Below are positions 8,693-17,238 of a DNA stretch of 64,000 nt, one piece after another. Both the position numbers and the translations under genes were made by a program. Where the stretch lies: positions 178,061 through 242,060 of the forward strand of contig JBCCCR010000006.1 of NCBI GenBank assembly GCA_039033415.1, in the 5' to 3' direction. The notes below the pieces were generated by a model. It was not told the origin of the DNA. It was given only the letters and a program-made list of their open reading frames with translations, and did no database searches. The DNA comes from Pseudomonadota bacterium (GTDB lineage: Bacteria > Pseudomonadota > Gammaproteobacteria > Xanthomonadales > SZUA-38). Positions within the stretch are counted from its first letter, which is position 1, and every line of letters starts with the position of its first letter.

Positions 8693-9746
8693 ACTGCTGC
8701 TGACGCATGATGAGCTGTCGGGAAACGCTGGACAGCCCCCCGCGCAGCGCGAACACGCGAAAACCCAGCTTGTTGAGGATAAAAGCCGCTGACGCGCTGC
8801 GTTCGCCGGTTTCGCAGTAAACGACAAAAGGTCTTTCCGAGTTGCTGCCCGCCATTTCCTCGCGCAGCCGAAACAACGGCGCGTTGACGCTGCCGGCGAG
8901 ATGACGCTGCTGATGTTCTTCTTTCATCCGCACGTCCAGCAGCGCGGCACCGCCGGTGATCAGGGCTGACGCCTGTCCGGCTGAGACCCAGTCGACCACC
9001 GGATGTTTCAGCAGCTCGCTGAAGTCGGACTTACCCAGACGCATGAGCTGTCCGGCGGTCCGTGCCTTGACGCTGGCGTTGCGCGGCTCGTTGGAGGTCA
9101 GCGCGTCTTCACCGAAGCTGTCTCCTTCGCTCAGCGTTGCGACCACCTGCTCGCGGCCATCGATCTGTTTGATCACCTGAAAGTCGCCACTCTTGATGAC
9201 ATAGAAATAGTCGCCGTCGTCTCCCTCTTTGATCACGAGGCGATCAGGCATCACGGTTATCAGCTCAAAGCGCTCAAACATGCGCTCGATGTTGCCCGCG
9301 GGTAAACGCAGCAGGGCCTGGCTGTTGAGCATCTTGAACACCCAGCGGGCCGACTCGGCGGTACCATCGGGGAGCGTAAATTGGGACGAGCGGCTGATCT
9401 GGTCCCAGGTCACCACTTTTTCGAGGAAATTCCGATCGAAGACCACCGCCCTGGCGCCGACACCGGACACGATGGCCGTAAAGCGTCGGGGCTGGAAGTC
9501 GCCGATGGCGTACCGCGTTCGATCCGAATCGGCGTGAAGCTCCCGTTCGCGGCCGTCGGGATACCGACAGCTGACCGAGCCCGACAGCAGAAAGAGGCTT
9601 TCCCCGTCGTTGTCTCCTTCACGAAAAAGCGTCTCATCCCGCGTGTAATCGCGCACCTCACCGTGCTGCGCCAGCATCGCCAGATGAGCGTCCGCTAGCG
9701 TGTCCATGGGATAGAGCCGCGCGAGTGTCTTACTATCTACTGACAT
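8685..9746 (-). CDS. Tandem cyclic-nucleotide-binding domains fused to rhodanese
   Basis: 353-residue soluble protein. N-terminal cNMP-binding-like domain (about 10-115, LFREGDNDGESLFLLSGSVS), second and better conserved cNMP domain (about 165-260, IKEGDDGDYFYVIKSGDFQV, then GDSFGEDALTSNEPRNASV), and a C-terminal rhodanese domain (about 265-345) with the active-site loop CETGERS (Cys 311). It could couple cAMP or cGMP level to sulfurtransferase activity; this is inferred. The start is ATG 9746, with GGGGGA five bases upstream; the frame extends 63 codons upstream into the ribosomal gene region without merit. No DNA-binding domain is present, unlike the Crp-like gene at 14 kb. Confidence 0.85.
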   Translation of the reverse strand: MSVDSKTLARLYPMDTLADAHLAMLAQHGEVRDYTRDETLFREGDNDGESLFLLSGSVSCRYPDGRERELHADSDRTRYAIGDFQPRRFTAIVSGVGARAVVFDRNFLEKVVTWDQISRSSQFTLPDGTAESARWVFKMLNSQALLRLPAGNIERMFERFELITVMPDRLVIKEGDDGDYFYVIKSGDFQVIKQIDGREQVVATLSEGDSFGEDALTSNEPRNASVKARTAGQLMRLGKSDFSELLKHPVVDWVSAGQASALITGGAALLDVRMKEEHQQRHLAGSVNAPLFRLREEMAGSNSERPFVVYCETGERSASAAFILNKLGFRVFALRGGLSSVSRQLIMRQQQSA

Positions 9747-9803
9747 TGTTCCCCCAGGTGATTGATAACTATGCACATTCCTGGAGGGAACATCAACGGG
9801 GCA

Positions 9804-9829
9804 GAAAAAAAGCCCGCTCGAGGCGGGCT
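9804..9829 (-). terminator. Rho-independent terminator of rplM-rpsI
   Basis: On the minus strand GCCCGC-CTCGA-GCGGGC (9812-9828) is followed by seven T residues (A run 9805-9811 on plus). It lies about 45 bases after the rpsI stop. The best intrinsic terminator in the window. Confidence 0.88.
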
Positions 9830-9873
9830 TTCTGAAACGGTAGCCGGGAGCACACTCCCGAGCACTGAATGGA

Positions 9874-10266
9874 TCAGCGCTTGGAGTACTGCGTGGCCTT
9901 GCGAGCCTTGTGCAGACCCACTTTCTTTCGTTCAACCTCGCGGGCGTCGCGGGTCACAAAACCGGCTTTGCGCAGCTCAGGTCGCAGCGTTTCGTCATAC
10001 TCCATCAGAGCGCGGGTCAGACCCATTCGGATGGCGCCGGCTTGCCCGCTGGAGCCCCCGCCGCTGACGGTGCAGCTGATGTCGAAGCGGTCGGTGAGGC
10101 CGGTGAGATCGAGCGGCTGACGCACAATCATCCGGGCCGTTTCGCGGCCGAAATACTCATCCAGCGGCTTGCGGTTGACCATGATGGCACCGCGACCCGG
10201 CCGCACAAAAACGCGGGCAGCGGAAGATTTGCGCCGGCCCGTGCCGTAATACTGTTCTGAAGCCAT
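9874..10266 (-). CDS. rpsI: 30S ribosomal protein S9
   Basis: Small-subunit protein whose basic tail reaches the P-site tRNA. 130 residues with the usual [19 protein letters not shown] start, [20 protein letters not shown] centre and the invariant C-terminal [11 protein letters not shown]. Downstream of rplM in the standard two-gene operon and followed by a strong terminator. Confidence 0.98.
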   Translation of the reverse strand: MASEQYYGTGRRKSSAARVFVRPGRGAIMVNRKPLDEYFGRETARMIVRQPLDLTGLTDRFDISCTVSGGGSSGQAGAIRMGLTRALMEYDETLRPELRKAGFVTRDAREVERKKVGLHKARKATQYSKR

Positions 10267-10281
10267 GCTTAAATTATCCTG

Positions 10282-10710
10282 TTAGATTTCCAGCGCCTGA
10301 GGCTGCTGGGCGGTGTGCGGGTGCTCAGCACCGGCGTAGACCTTCAGCTTTCGAAACATCGCTCGCCCAAGCGGGTTTTTCGGCAGCATGCCTTTAACCG
10401 CAGTTTCGATCACCCGCTCGGGGCTACGATCCAGCACGGTCTGCAGGTTGGCCGACTTCAGGTTGCCGATGTAGCCGGTGTGCCGGTGGTACATCTTGTC
10501 CTGAAGCTTGTTGCCGGTCACACCAATCTTTTCCGCGTTGACGACAACGATGTAATCGCCCGTGTCCACGTGCGGGGTGTATTCGGCTTTGTGTTTTCCA
10601 CGGAGGCGCCGCGCGATCTCGCTGGCCAGCCGTCCGAGGGTTTTTCCGTCAGCGTCTACGAGGTACCAGTCGCGCTCGACCTCGTGCGCCTTCGCGCTAA
10701 AAGTTTTCAT
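10282..10710 (-). CDS. rplM: 50S ribosomal protein L13
   Basis: Large-subunit assembly protein, 142 residues from ATG 10710 ([20 protein letters not shown]). Conserved [32 protein letters not shown] and [20 protein letters not shown] are present. An in-frame ATG six codons upstream gives a non-conserved extension and is rejected. First gene of rplM-rpsI, with a clear promoter upstream. Confidence 0.98.
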   Translation of the reverse strand: MKTFSAKAHEVERDWYLVDADGKTLGRLASEIARRLRGKHKAEYTPHVDTGDYIVVVNAEKIGVTGNKLQDKMYHRHTGYIGNLKSANLQTVLDRSPERVIETAVKGMLPKNPLGRAMFRKLKVYAGAEHPHTAQQPQALEI

Positions 10711-10745
10711 GGGACCAGATCCCGGCAATCGACATAAGGGCGGGG

Positions 10746-10774
10746 ATACTACTGCAAGCCACGGGGCAATGCAA
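10746..10774 (-). promoter_or_regulatory. Sigma-70 promoter of rplM-rpsI
   Basis: Minus strand: -35 TTGCAT (10769-10774), 17-base spacer, -10 TAGTAT (10746-10751), start expected near 10739, giving a leader of about 30 bases before the rplM ATG. Confidence 0.65.
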
Positions 10775-10830
10775 GACGCGCGCCGACATGCTGGACTTCC
10801 ACAGAAAATCCTTTTGTAATCATAACCTTA

Positions 10831-10865
10831 GCGGGGTTTGCCGCCGGCCGGCGAACAAACCCCGC
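10831..10865. terminator. Stem-loop downstream of the DUF481 gene
   Basis: GCGGGGTTTG (10831-10840) pairs perfectly with CAAACCCCGC (10856-10865); the loop contains a further GCCGGC palindrome. Located about 20 bases past the DUF481 stop on the minus strand. Only a weak T-rich stretch follows, so termination is likely but not certain. Confidence 0.55.
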
Positions 10866-10884
10866 TGCGGCCAAGCCGTCGGTG

Positions 10885-11601
10885 TCAGTCCAGGCTGTAC
10901 ACCAGGTTCACCGTCGTCAGAAAGTCGGTGTTGTTTGCGGGGTCATCCACGTCGGTATTGTGGCGAATCTCGTAGGCCAGCTGGAGCCCAAAATTGCCCG
11001 CCAGATCTGCGGTCAGGGCCGTGATGTTTTTAGCAAACGTGTTGTCGGAACCGGCTTCAACCAGAAAGTTGTTGGACAACGTTGCGGTATCGCTGAGCAC
11101 CCACTCGTAGTCGAGCTTGCCGCGCAGGACCGGATCGGTTGACGTCTCGCCGGAAGCGCGCAGCTCAGCGCGTCGATAACCCACACCCACTTCACCGTTG
11201 AGTCGGTGGACATCGTTGTCGAAAAGTTCACGTCCATAACCCAGCGCCAGCGTAGCCTGATTTTCAAACTGGCTGAAGTCGTCGTCCTCGTAGCGGACCG
11301 ATCCAAACCAGTAGCTGGTATCGCTGATCTTGTAGTCGCTTTGTCCGTAAACTTCGAATCGGTTGGCGGTATCGACGTCGTTCTCGCTGCTGTTGAGGAC
11401 GGCGAGCCCCAGCAGATGACGCCACTGATTCATGTTGTTGACCAGTTCGCCCGTGATATTGACGGTTTCCGTTTCGGCGTTGCCGCGCTGGGATACGATC
11501 CCCAGTCCACCCTTGCCGGACCAGCCCTGCTCGTCCTGCGCCAGCGCGGGCGCCAGATTCAGCGTCAGAACGGTGAGAACAGTAAGGCGTGAAAGTTTCA
11601 T
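10885..11601 (-). CDS. DUF481 outer-membrane beta-barrel protein (YdiY-like)
   Basis: 238 residues: signal peptide (1-21, ending APALAQ) then alternating amphipathic strands of the DUF481 family, e.g. WSGKGGLGIVSQRGNAETET at the N-terminus and LQLAYEIRHNTDVDDPANNT-DFLTTVNLVYSLD at the C-terminus, ending in an aromatic-containing strand as barrels do. Related to E. coli YdiY, an acid-inducible putative porin; substrate unknown. SD GGAG precedes the ATG. Divergent from coq7, with about 93 bases between. Confidence 0.85.
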   Translation of the reverse strand: MKLSRLTVLTVLTLNLAPALAQDEQGWSGKGGLGIVSQRGNAETETVNITGELVNNMNQWRHLLGLAVLNSSENDVDTANRFEVYGQSDYKISDTSYWFGSVRYEDDDFSQFENQATLALGYGRELFDNDVHRLNGEVGVGYRRAELRASGETSTDPVLRGKLDYEWVLSDTATLSNNFLVEAGSDNTFAKNITALTADLAGNFGLQLAYEIRHNTDVDDPANNTDFLTTVNLVYSLD

Positions 11602-11694
11602 AAGTCATCTCCAATGTGTGGGGTAAAACGGGCGTATTGGGCAAAAAAGCCGCTCAAATGTCCAGCGCGTCGCACGCTCGTTTACAATGCAGGG

Positions 11695-12351
11695 ATGACG
11701 AGCTCAACCCTACCTCTGCGGCGTCTTTCCAGCCTGGATCGTCTCCTCGATCAGGCCGATCGGGCGCTGCGTACCACGTTTGCCAGACCGGCCCTCGTCG
11801 AGGATTCACCGGCGGTCGGCGTCGAAGAACAACCGCTGGAGGACGCCGACCGTCGCCATGCGTCCGGCCTGATGCGCATCAACCACACCGGGGAGGTCTG
11901 CGCCCAGGCCCTCTATGAAGGCCAGGCGCTGGTGGCCCGTAAGCCGGAAGTTGCAGCACACCTGCTTGAAGCGGCGGCCGAAGAGACTCGGCATCTCGCC
12001 TGGTGTGACGCGCGCCTCCGGGAACTCAACAGCCGCCCTAGCCGCCTCAATGGCCTTTGGTATGCGGGCTCCTTCGCGCTCGGGACCGCCGCCGGCCTGG
12101 CCGGTGATCAGTGGAGTCTGGCTTTTGTCGTCGAAACTGAACGCCAGGTTGAAGCCCACCTGGCGGAACACCTGGACGAGCTGCCGGCCGGCGACCAGCG
12201 CAGCCGAGCCATCGTGACCCAGATGATGGAAGACGAAGCGCGTCACGGGCGTGAAGCGGCCGAGGCCGGCGCCGCCGATCTGCCCGGCTGGATCCGCGCC
12301 GCCATGGCCGGCACCGCCTCGGTGATGAAAGTGTTGGCCTATCGGTTTTGA
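11695..12351 (+). CDS. coq7: Coq7, demethoxyubiquinone hydroxylase
   Basis: Di-iron monooxygenase for the C6 hydroxylation of ubiquinone synthesis (the step done by UbiF in E. coli). 218 residues; diiron ligands lie in RINHTGEVCAQALYEGQ (Glu), EAAAEETRHLAWCDARL (EExxH) and the second repeat FVVETERQVEAHLAEHL plus MMEDEARHGREAAEAGA (ExxxH). ATG 11695 is chosen because family similarity begins at SSLDRLLDQADRALRT; a 27-codon upstream extension is not conserved. Presence of Coq7 suggests the UbiF-like gene at 1.6 kb performs a different step, supporting UbiI. Confidence 0.93.
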   Translation: MTSSTLPLRRLSSLDRLLDQADRALRTTFARPALVEDSPAVGVEEQPLEDADRRHASGLMRINHTGEVCAQALYEGQALVARKPEVAAHLLEAAAEETRHLAWCDARLRELNSRPSRLNGLWYAGSFALGTAAGLAGDQWSLAFVVETERQVEAHLAEHLDELPAGDQRSRAIVTQMMEDEARHGREAAEAGAADLPGWIRAAMAGTASVMKVLAYRF

Positions 12352-12908
12352 CGGCGCTTCCTGTAAGCCCCCTTAGCGCGCCGTCGGTCCCCGAACTGCG
12401 GACGGAGCGTCTGCTGCTGCGAGGCTATCGCCTCGAGGACTTCGAGCTGTTCGCCGCGATGCAGGCCGACCCGGTGGTTATGCAGCACATCACCGGCAAA
12501 CCCATCAGCCGCGACGATGCCTGGCAGAAGTTTGCCCGGACGCCCGGGCACTGGACGCTGCGAGGTTTCGGCTACTGGGCGGTCTGCGACGGGCAGACCG
12601 GTGAGTTCCTCGGCGACGCGGGGTTCTCCAACTTCGAACGAACCATCGAACCCAGCCTTCAGCCCTACCTCGAAGCCGGCTGGGCTTTTCGCCGGGCGGC
12701 GCACGGCCGCGGCCTGGCGACCGAGGCGATGAAGGCGGCCATCAGCTGGGCCGCGCAATCGATCCCGGACTCCGAAGCGGCGTGCATGATCACGCCGGAA
12801 AATTCCGCCTCAATCCGGGTGGCGGAGAAGTGCGGCTTTGCCTATTGGTGCAGCACAAGCTACCGGGAAACGCCGGTCGATCTCTATCGACTCGCGCCGC
12901 TCGGATGA
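12348..12908 (+). CDS. GNAT-family N-acetyltransferase (RimJ/RimL type)
   Basis: 186-residue acetyltransferase starting with LRTERLLLRGYRLEDFELFA, the N-terminal signature of RimJ/RimL-like GNATs; acetyl-CoA loop AHGRGLATEAMKAAISWA, and the C-terminal ITPENSASIRVAEKCGF that is highly typical. Substrate unknown (protein N-terminus or small molecule). Uses a TTG start that overlaps the coq7 TGA, implying coupled translation. Converges on speD. Confidence 0.87.
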   Translation: MTALPVSPLSAPSVPELRTERLLLRGYRLEDFELFAAMQADPVVMQHITGKPISRDDAWQKFARTPGHWTLRGFGYWAVCDGQTGEFLGDAGFSNFERTIEPSLQPYLEAGWAFRRAAHGRGLATEAMKAAISWAAQSIPDSEAACMITPENSASIRVAEKCGFAYWCSTSYRETPVDLYRLAPLG

Positions 12909-12926
12909 CCGGTCGGCATACCGGTC
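12907..12926. terminator. Inverted repeat at the GNAT/speD convergent junction
   Basis: GACCGG (12907-12912) and CCGGTC (12921-12926) form a 6-bp stem with an 8-base loop; ACCGGT also occurs twice as a direct repeat. No T tract follows on either strand. Confidence 0.3.
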
Positions 12927-12927
12927 G

Positions 12928-13728
12928 CTACATGTTGCGGCCGTAGTAGAGCTCCGCAATCTCTCGCCGAAGCCGGCGCTCGTAGCGTCGTCGGTCAGCC
13001 GACGCAAGCTCCGCTGAGGTCACGCCAAACAGATACCGATCCAGATCGAAGTCTGCCAGCATCATCTTGGTGTGGAATAGATTCTCCTGGTACACGTTCA
13101 CGTCCAGCATCTGGAACGTCGCCTTGGTGTCCTTCGTCAGAAAATCCTGGATCGAATTGATCTTGTGATCTTTGAAATGTTTGCGCCCGCGGATATCTCG
13201 GGTCACTCCACGGATTCGATAGTCCAGCACCACCACGTCTGATTCAAAGCTGTGAATCAGATAGTTGAGCGCCCGCAGCGGGGACACCACGCCGCAGGTC
13301 GAGACGTCGATATCCGCACGGAACGTGGCAATCTCGCTCGCGGGATTGCTCTCCGGATAGGTGTGCACCGTCAGATGGCTTTTGTCCAAATGCGTGACAA
13401 TTGACTCGGGCAGCGGGCCCGGTTGTGCGCTGACCGTATCGGTCCCGGCCCCAGCCATCGGCGCCTCGGAGATCAGCATCGTGACGCTGGCGCCCTGCGG
13501 CTCGTAATCCTGACGGGCAACGTTGAGAATGGTGGCACCGATGATCCCGGCTACTTCGGTCAATATATCGGTGAGCCGCTGCGCGTTGTAGGTCTCGTTG
13601 ATGTACTCGATGTAAGCCGCCCGCTGCTTTGGGTCAGCAGCGAGACACACGTCGTAGATGTTGAAGCTGAGCGACTTGGTCAGGTTGTTGAAGCCGTGTA
13701 GACGCAGGCGAGGTAAAGGCTTGATCAC
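12928..13728 (-). CDS. speD: S-adenosylmethionine decarboxylase proenzyme (class 1B)
   Basis: Makes decarboxylated SAM, the aminopropyl donor for spermidine. 266 residues from GTG 13728; the N-terminus [20 protein letters not shown] matches Xanthomonadales SpeD ([13 protein letters not shown]...). Self-cleavage is predicted between Lys116 and Ser117 in [15 protein letters not shown], Ser becoming the pyruvoyl group. [17 protein letters not shown] and [17 protein letters not shown] are also conserved. The longer reading to ATG 13824 adds 32 non-conserved residues and runs through the hairpin at 13770-13809, so it is rejected. Divergent from the Crp-like gene. Confidence 0.92.
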   Translation of the reverse strand: MIKPLPRLRLHGFNNLTKSLSFNIYDVCLAADPKQRAAYIEYINETYNAQRLTDILTEVAGIIGATILNVARQDYEPQGASVTMLISEAPMAGAGTDTVSAQPGPLPESIVTHLDKSHLTVHTYPESNPASEIATFRADIDVSTCGVVSPLRALNYLIHSFESDVVVLDYRIRGVTRDIRGRKHFKDHKINSIQDFLTKDTKATFQMLDVNVYQENLFHTKMMLADFDLDRYLFGVTSAELASADRRRYERRLRREIAELYYGRNM

Positions 13729-13769
13729 CGTCGTACCGACCTTAAGAGCATGGGCATACCGCCAGGTAA

Positions 13770-13809
13770 CCTCCGAGCAAACTGCGGCGCGGGTCCGCCG
13801 CGACGGAGG
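13770..13809. promoter_or_regulatory. Nested inverted repeat in the speD upstream region
   Basis: Two concentric stems: CCTCCG (13770-13775) with CGGAGG (13804-13809), enclosing GCGGCG (13784-13789) with CGCCGC (13796-13801). It lies about 40-80 bases before the speD GTG, likely inside the 5' leader of the minus-strand message. The rest of the roughly 337-base region to the Crp-like start holds one TCACA half-site near 13930 and a TAGAAT -10-like hexamer at 14014; nothing else is recognisable. Confidence 0.4.
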
Positions 13810-14065
13810 CCGATTATGGATCAATCGCTGCGCCTAGCAAAGCAGGTTTCGGGGGACCTCGATGAGCATCCGTTTGCACGCCGGAACTATTTACGCAAAA
13901 ATTGACCGCGTGGGGAAGATGCGACTCACAGGCATGGTTGGCCGCTGCGTTAAAGCAACAAAAACAGCGACGTAGGCCAGCGGGCGGACCACAATTTTTT
14001 AACGGTCGGCCGCTAGAATGCTTGTGACGGCAGGGGTATGCCAGATCATCCAAGGGGCGCAACAT

Positions 14066-14740
14066 TTGGACCGCAAGAGTTATAACGAAGGATTCTTTGA
14101 ATTCGACGATACTTCCATCGAACGTTTTCTGGCGAGCTGCCACCGTCGGAAATATCCCAACAAAACACCCATTATTCGGCCCGGGGACATGGCCGACACG
14201 CTGTACTATGTGATCGAAGGTTCGGTCACCGTCAGCGTCGAGGACGAGGAGGGTCATGAGCTGATCCTCGCGTACCTGAATCCCGGCAACTTCATCGGCG
14301 AGATGGGTCTCTACATGGAGCCGGAACGTCGAGAGGTGATGGTTCGGACCCGGACACCCTGCGAACTCGCGCAGATCAGCTACGGCAAGCTGGGTCAGCT
14401 CTTTAAGAGTGAGCTCGCGCAGGACTGTCCGCACATTCTGTACGCGATCGGTCGGCAGCTGACCGACAGGCTTTTGCATACCTCCCGTAAAGTTCGACGC
14501 CTGGCGTTTATGGATGTGCAGGGCCGCGTGGCGCGGACGCTCATGGATCTGACGCTGGAACCCGACGCCATGACGCACCCGGACGGCATGCAGATCAAAG
14601 TCTCACGCCAGGAAATCAGCCGTATCGTCGGCTGCTCCCGAGAGATGGCCGGCCGGGTCCTCAAGGGGCTGGAAGAGGAAGGCATGATCAACGTCAGCGG
14701 CAAGACAATTGTGGTGCTGACCGGCCTCGGCGAGGTCTGA
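14066..14740 (+). CDS. Crp/Vfr/Clp-family transcriptional regulator
   Basis: 224-residue regulator: cNMP-binding beta-roll (about 15-125; GDMADTLYYVIEGSVTVSVE, then LNPGNFIGEMGLY and a VMVRTRTPCELAQISY block), dimer helix, and C-terminal helix-turn-helix (VSRQEISRIVGCSREMAGRVLKGLEEEG). It is close to P. aeruginosa Vfr (cAMP) and Xanthomonas Clp (cyclic di-GMP); the ligand cannot be decided here. TTG 14066 is preferred because AAGGGG lies 8 bases upstream; the ATG at 14018 overlaps a TAGAAT -10-like hexamer and has no ribosome site, but cannot be excluded. The trpC-crp-speD neighbourhood matches P. aeruginosa vfr. Confidence 0.88.
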   Translation: MDRKSYNEGFFEFDDTSIERFLASCHRRKYPNKTPIIRPGDMADTLYYVIEGSVTVSVEDEEGHELILAYLNPGNFIGEMGLYMEPERREVMVRTRTPCELAQISYGKLGQLFKSELAQDCPHILYAIGRQLTDRLLHTSRKVRRLAFMDVQGRVARTLMDLTLEPDAMTHPDGMQIKVSRQEISRIVGCSREMAGRVLKGLEEEGMINVSGKTIVVLTGLGEV

Positions 14741-14749
14741 CCGCCGCGT

Positions 14750-15541
14750 TCAGCTGAACAGGCTTCTCAGCTTCTCGCCGGGATCAGCGGCCCGCATAAG
14801 CGTCTCGCCGATGAGAAACGCGCCGACGCCGGCATCCTTCAGCCGGCGAACGTCATCTCGATCAGCAATGCCGCTTTCGGTGACGAGCAGCCGACCTTCC
14901 GGAATCCTGGGCAGGAGGCTGAAGGTGGTCTCCAGCGTTGTTTCAAAGGTGCGCAGATTCCGATTGTTGACGCCGATCAGTCCGCACGGCAGCTGGAGCG
15001 CCCGCTCCAGCTCTTCCCCGTCATGCACTTCCACAAGCACGTCGAGGCCCAGCTCCGCGGCGAGCACCGAGAGCTCCATCAGCGCCGCGTCACCCAGCGC
15101 CGCCACAATCAGCAAGATGCAGTCGGCTCCGAGAACCCGCGACTCATAAACCTGATAGGTATCGAGCACAAAGTCTTTGCGCAGCACCGGCAGGTCACAG
15201 GCCTCTCGCGCCTCCTGAAGGAAACGGTCGTGGCCCTGGAAGAAGTCTTCGTCGGTGAGCACCGACAGGCAGGCTGCGCCGCCAGCCGCGTAGCTTTGGG
15301 CCAGGGCAGCAGGGTCGAAATCCTCGCGGATGAGCCCTTTGCTCGGCGAGGCTTTTTTGATCTCCGCGATGACGCCCGGCTGACCCGCTTCGCTGCGGCG
15401 AACCAGCGCATCGGCAAACCCGCGCGGCGGCGGGCAGTCTTCAACCCGCTGACTGAGTTCCCGAAGGGAGATGGCTGCCGCGCGCTCGGTGACCTCCTGC
15501 GCCTTGCGCCGAAGAATGCGCGCGAGGATGTCCTCAGCCAT
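14750..15541 (-). CDS. trpC: Indole-3-glycerol-phosphate synthase
   Basis: Closes the indole ring of CdRP in tryptophan synthesis. 263-residue monofunctional TIM barrel from ATG 15541 ([17 protein letters not shown]). Active-site strands are visible: [74 protein letters not shown] and VTESGI. The start lies 8 bases inside the trpD end. Convergent with the Crp-like gene. Confidence 0.96.
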   Translation of the reverse strand: MAEDILARILRRKAQEVTERAAAISLRELSQRVEDCPPPRGFADALVRRSEAGQPGVIAEIKKASPSKGLIREDFDPAALAQSYAAGGAACLSVLTDEDFFQGHDRFLQEAREACDLPVLRKDFVLDTYQVYESRVLGADCILLIVAALGDAALMELSVLAAELGLDVLVEVHDGEELERALQLPCGLIGVNNRNLRTFETTLETTFSLLPRIPEGRLLVTESGIADRDDVRRLKDAGVGAFLIGETLMRAADPGEKLRSLFS

Positions 15542-16607
15542 CAGTCGAGTCACTCCCGCCCACTGACGGCTCCACCGGGTCTGACTCCGCGGCACTCGCT
15601 GCCAGCTTCGAGGACAGGGCGGCCAACGCCTGCAGGCGCTCCCAGCCCGAACCTTCGTTCTGCACCTGCCGGGCCGCAGCCACACCATCGGCAAACGACT
15701 CAGCGAGGCCCGCCACGTAGATTGCGGCGCCTGCGTTGAGCGCCACCACCGCGGCCGCGGGCCCGAGGCTTCGGGTCAGCGAGTCGCGCAGCAGCTCAAG
15801 GCTGCGCTCGGGGCTATCGGCGGCGATCGCCGCTAAGTCCACCGCAATGCCGTGGTCATTTGGATCGATGGTCCAGAGCGTGAGCTCACCGTCCCTGTAT
15901 TCAGCAACCTGCGTCGGCGCCGCCGGGCTGATCTCGTCCAGCCCGTCGTCAGCGTGGACCACCATCACGTGCTCCGCCCCGAGCTTGGCCAACACGCGGG
16001 CTACCGGCTCAACCCAACGGGGTGAGTACACCCCCATCACCTGGCGCCGGACAAAAGCGGGATTGGTCATGGGGCCAAGCAGGTTGAACAGCGTGCGCAC
16101 GCCAAGCTCCCGGCGCACCGGCACCGCAAAGCGGGTCGCGCCGTGGTGAGCCGGCGCAAACATAAAACCGACGCCGATTTCGTCGATGCACTGCCCGACG
16201 GCGTCCGCGCTCAAATCCAGGTTTACGCCCGCTGCTTCGAGCACGTCGGCGCTGCCGGATTGGCTGGAGACCGAGCGGTTCCCGTGTTTGGCAACACCCG
16301 CCCCGGCTGCCGCTGCGGCAAAGGCGCACGCGGTAGATACGTTGAACGTGCCAACCCCATCTCCCCCGGTACCGCAGGTGTCGATCAGCGGCTCGCGGGA
16401 GGCTTGCACCCGCGTCGCGCGCTGCCGCATCACGCTGGCGGCTGCAGCCAGCTCCTCGACGGTTTCACCTTTCGTTCGCAGCGCGAGCAGCAGCGCACCC
16501 ATCTGAGCCTGGGTGGCTTCGCCGTTCATGATCTGATTCATGGCCGCCGCCATTTCGGCTTCGCTCAGGTCCTCGCGACTGGCAACCTTGTCCAGCAGCT
16601 CACGCAT
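15534..16607 (-). CDS. trpD: Anthranilate phosphoribosyltransferase
   Basis: Transfers phosphoribose from PRPP to anthranilate. 357 residues; PRPP loop [20 protein letters not shown] near 85, [44 protein letters not shown] and [11 protein letters not shown] are all conserved. The C-terminal 20 residues are acidic and Ser/Asp-rich, beyond the usual family end. Overlaps trpG and trpC by 8 bases each, a coupled operon. Confidence 0.96.
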   Translation of the reverse strand: MRELLDKVASREDLSEAEMAAAMNQIMNGEATQAQMGALLLALRTKGETVEELAAAASVMRQRATRVQASREPLIDTCGTGGDGVGTFNVSTACAFAAAAAGAGVAKHGNRSVSSQSGSADVLEAAGVNLDLSADAVGQCIDEIGVGFMFAPAHHGATRFAVPVRRELGVRTLFNLLGPMTNPAFVRRQVMGVYSPRWVEPVARVLAKLGAEHVMVVHADDGLDEISPAAPTQVAEYRDGELTLWTIDPNDHGIAVDLAAIAADSPERSLELLRDSLTRSLGPAAAVVALNAGAAIYVAGLAESFADGVAAARQVQNEGSGWERLQALAALSSKLAASAAESDPVEPSVGGSDSTDG

Positions 16608-17196
16608 CAGCGGTCACCTCGGTTCTTAGGAAGTTGGCCAGCAAATCATGGCCGCAGCGGGTCAGGATCGACTCGGGATGAAACTGCACGCCCTGCACGG
16701 GGAGATCTCGATGGGCCAATCCCATGATCTCCTGCCGCTTACCGCTGTCGTTCTCGGTCCAGGCCGTGACGCTCAGGCAGTCCGGTACGCTGTCGGGCTG
16801 GACGATCAGCGAATGGTAGCGGGTTGCCTCAAACGGATTGGGCAGACCGGCAAAAACCCCCTGGTCAGCGTGATGAATCCACGACGTTTTGCCGTGCATC
16901 ACGCGGGATGCCCGCACAACTCTACCGCCGTAGACCTGACCGATACACTGATGCCCAAGGCACACACCCAGCAGCGGCACCCGCCCGGCGTAGCGCCGCA
17001 CTACGTCGTTGGAAATTCCGGCCTGGTCCGGCGTACAGGGCCCCGGCGACAGTACAATCCGCTCGGGCGCAAGCGATTCGATATCCTCCAGCGTCAGCTG
17101 ATCATTGCGCACGGTATGCACTTCAGCCCCTAGCTCCCCGAAATACTGGACGAGGTTGTAGGTAAAGGAGTCGTAGTTGTCGATCATCAGCAGCAT
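16600..17196 (-). CDS. trpG: Anthranilate synthase glutamine amidotransferase subunit
   Basis: Class I glutamine amidotransferase delivering ammonia to TrpE. Begins [19 protein letters not shown]; the nucleophile Cys is in [17 protein letters not shown], the catalytic His and Glu in [11 protein letters not shown]. 198 residues. It may also serve as PabA for folate, as many trpG products do. Starts 42 bases after the degenerate GGDEF-EAL gene on the same strand. Confidence 0.95.
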   Translation of the reverse strand: MLLMIDNYDSFTYNLVQYFGELGAEVHTVRNDQLTLEDIESLAPERIVLSPGPCTPDQAGISNDVVRRYAGRVPLLGVCLGHQCIGQVYGGRVVRASRVMHGKTSWIHHADQGVFAGLPNPFEATRYHSLIVQPDSVPDCLSVTAWTENDSGKRQEIMGLAHRDLPVQGVQFHPESILTRCGHDLLANFLRTEVTADA

Positions 17197-17238
17197 GGGG
17201 CGGATTATGCCCGATGCCGCAGGTCCCCGGAACCGGTG

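Noticed and set aside
9747..9935. 63-residue N-terminal extension of the cNMP-rhodanese protein
   Set aside because: It would run through the rpsI terminator and the rpsI 3' end; the ATG at 9746 has a good ribosome site and begins the conserved part.
13729..14065. Full CRP-type operator in the speD/crp intergenic region
   Set aside because: Only one TCACA half-site is present near 13930; the matching TGTGA six bases away is absent.
13814..14578. 254-codon minus-strand frame over the Crp-like gene
   Set aside because: Antisense shadow; the plus strand encodes a textbook cNMP domain plus helix-turn-helix.
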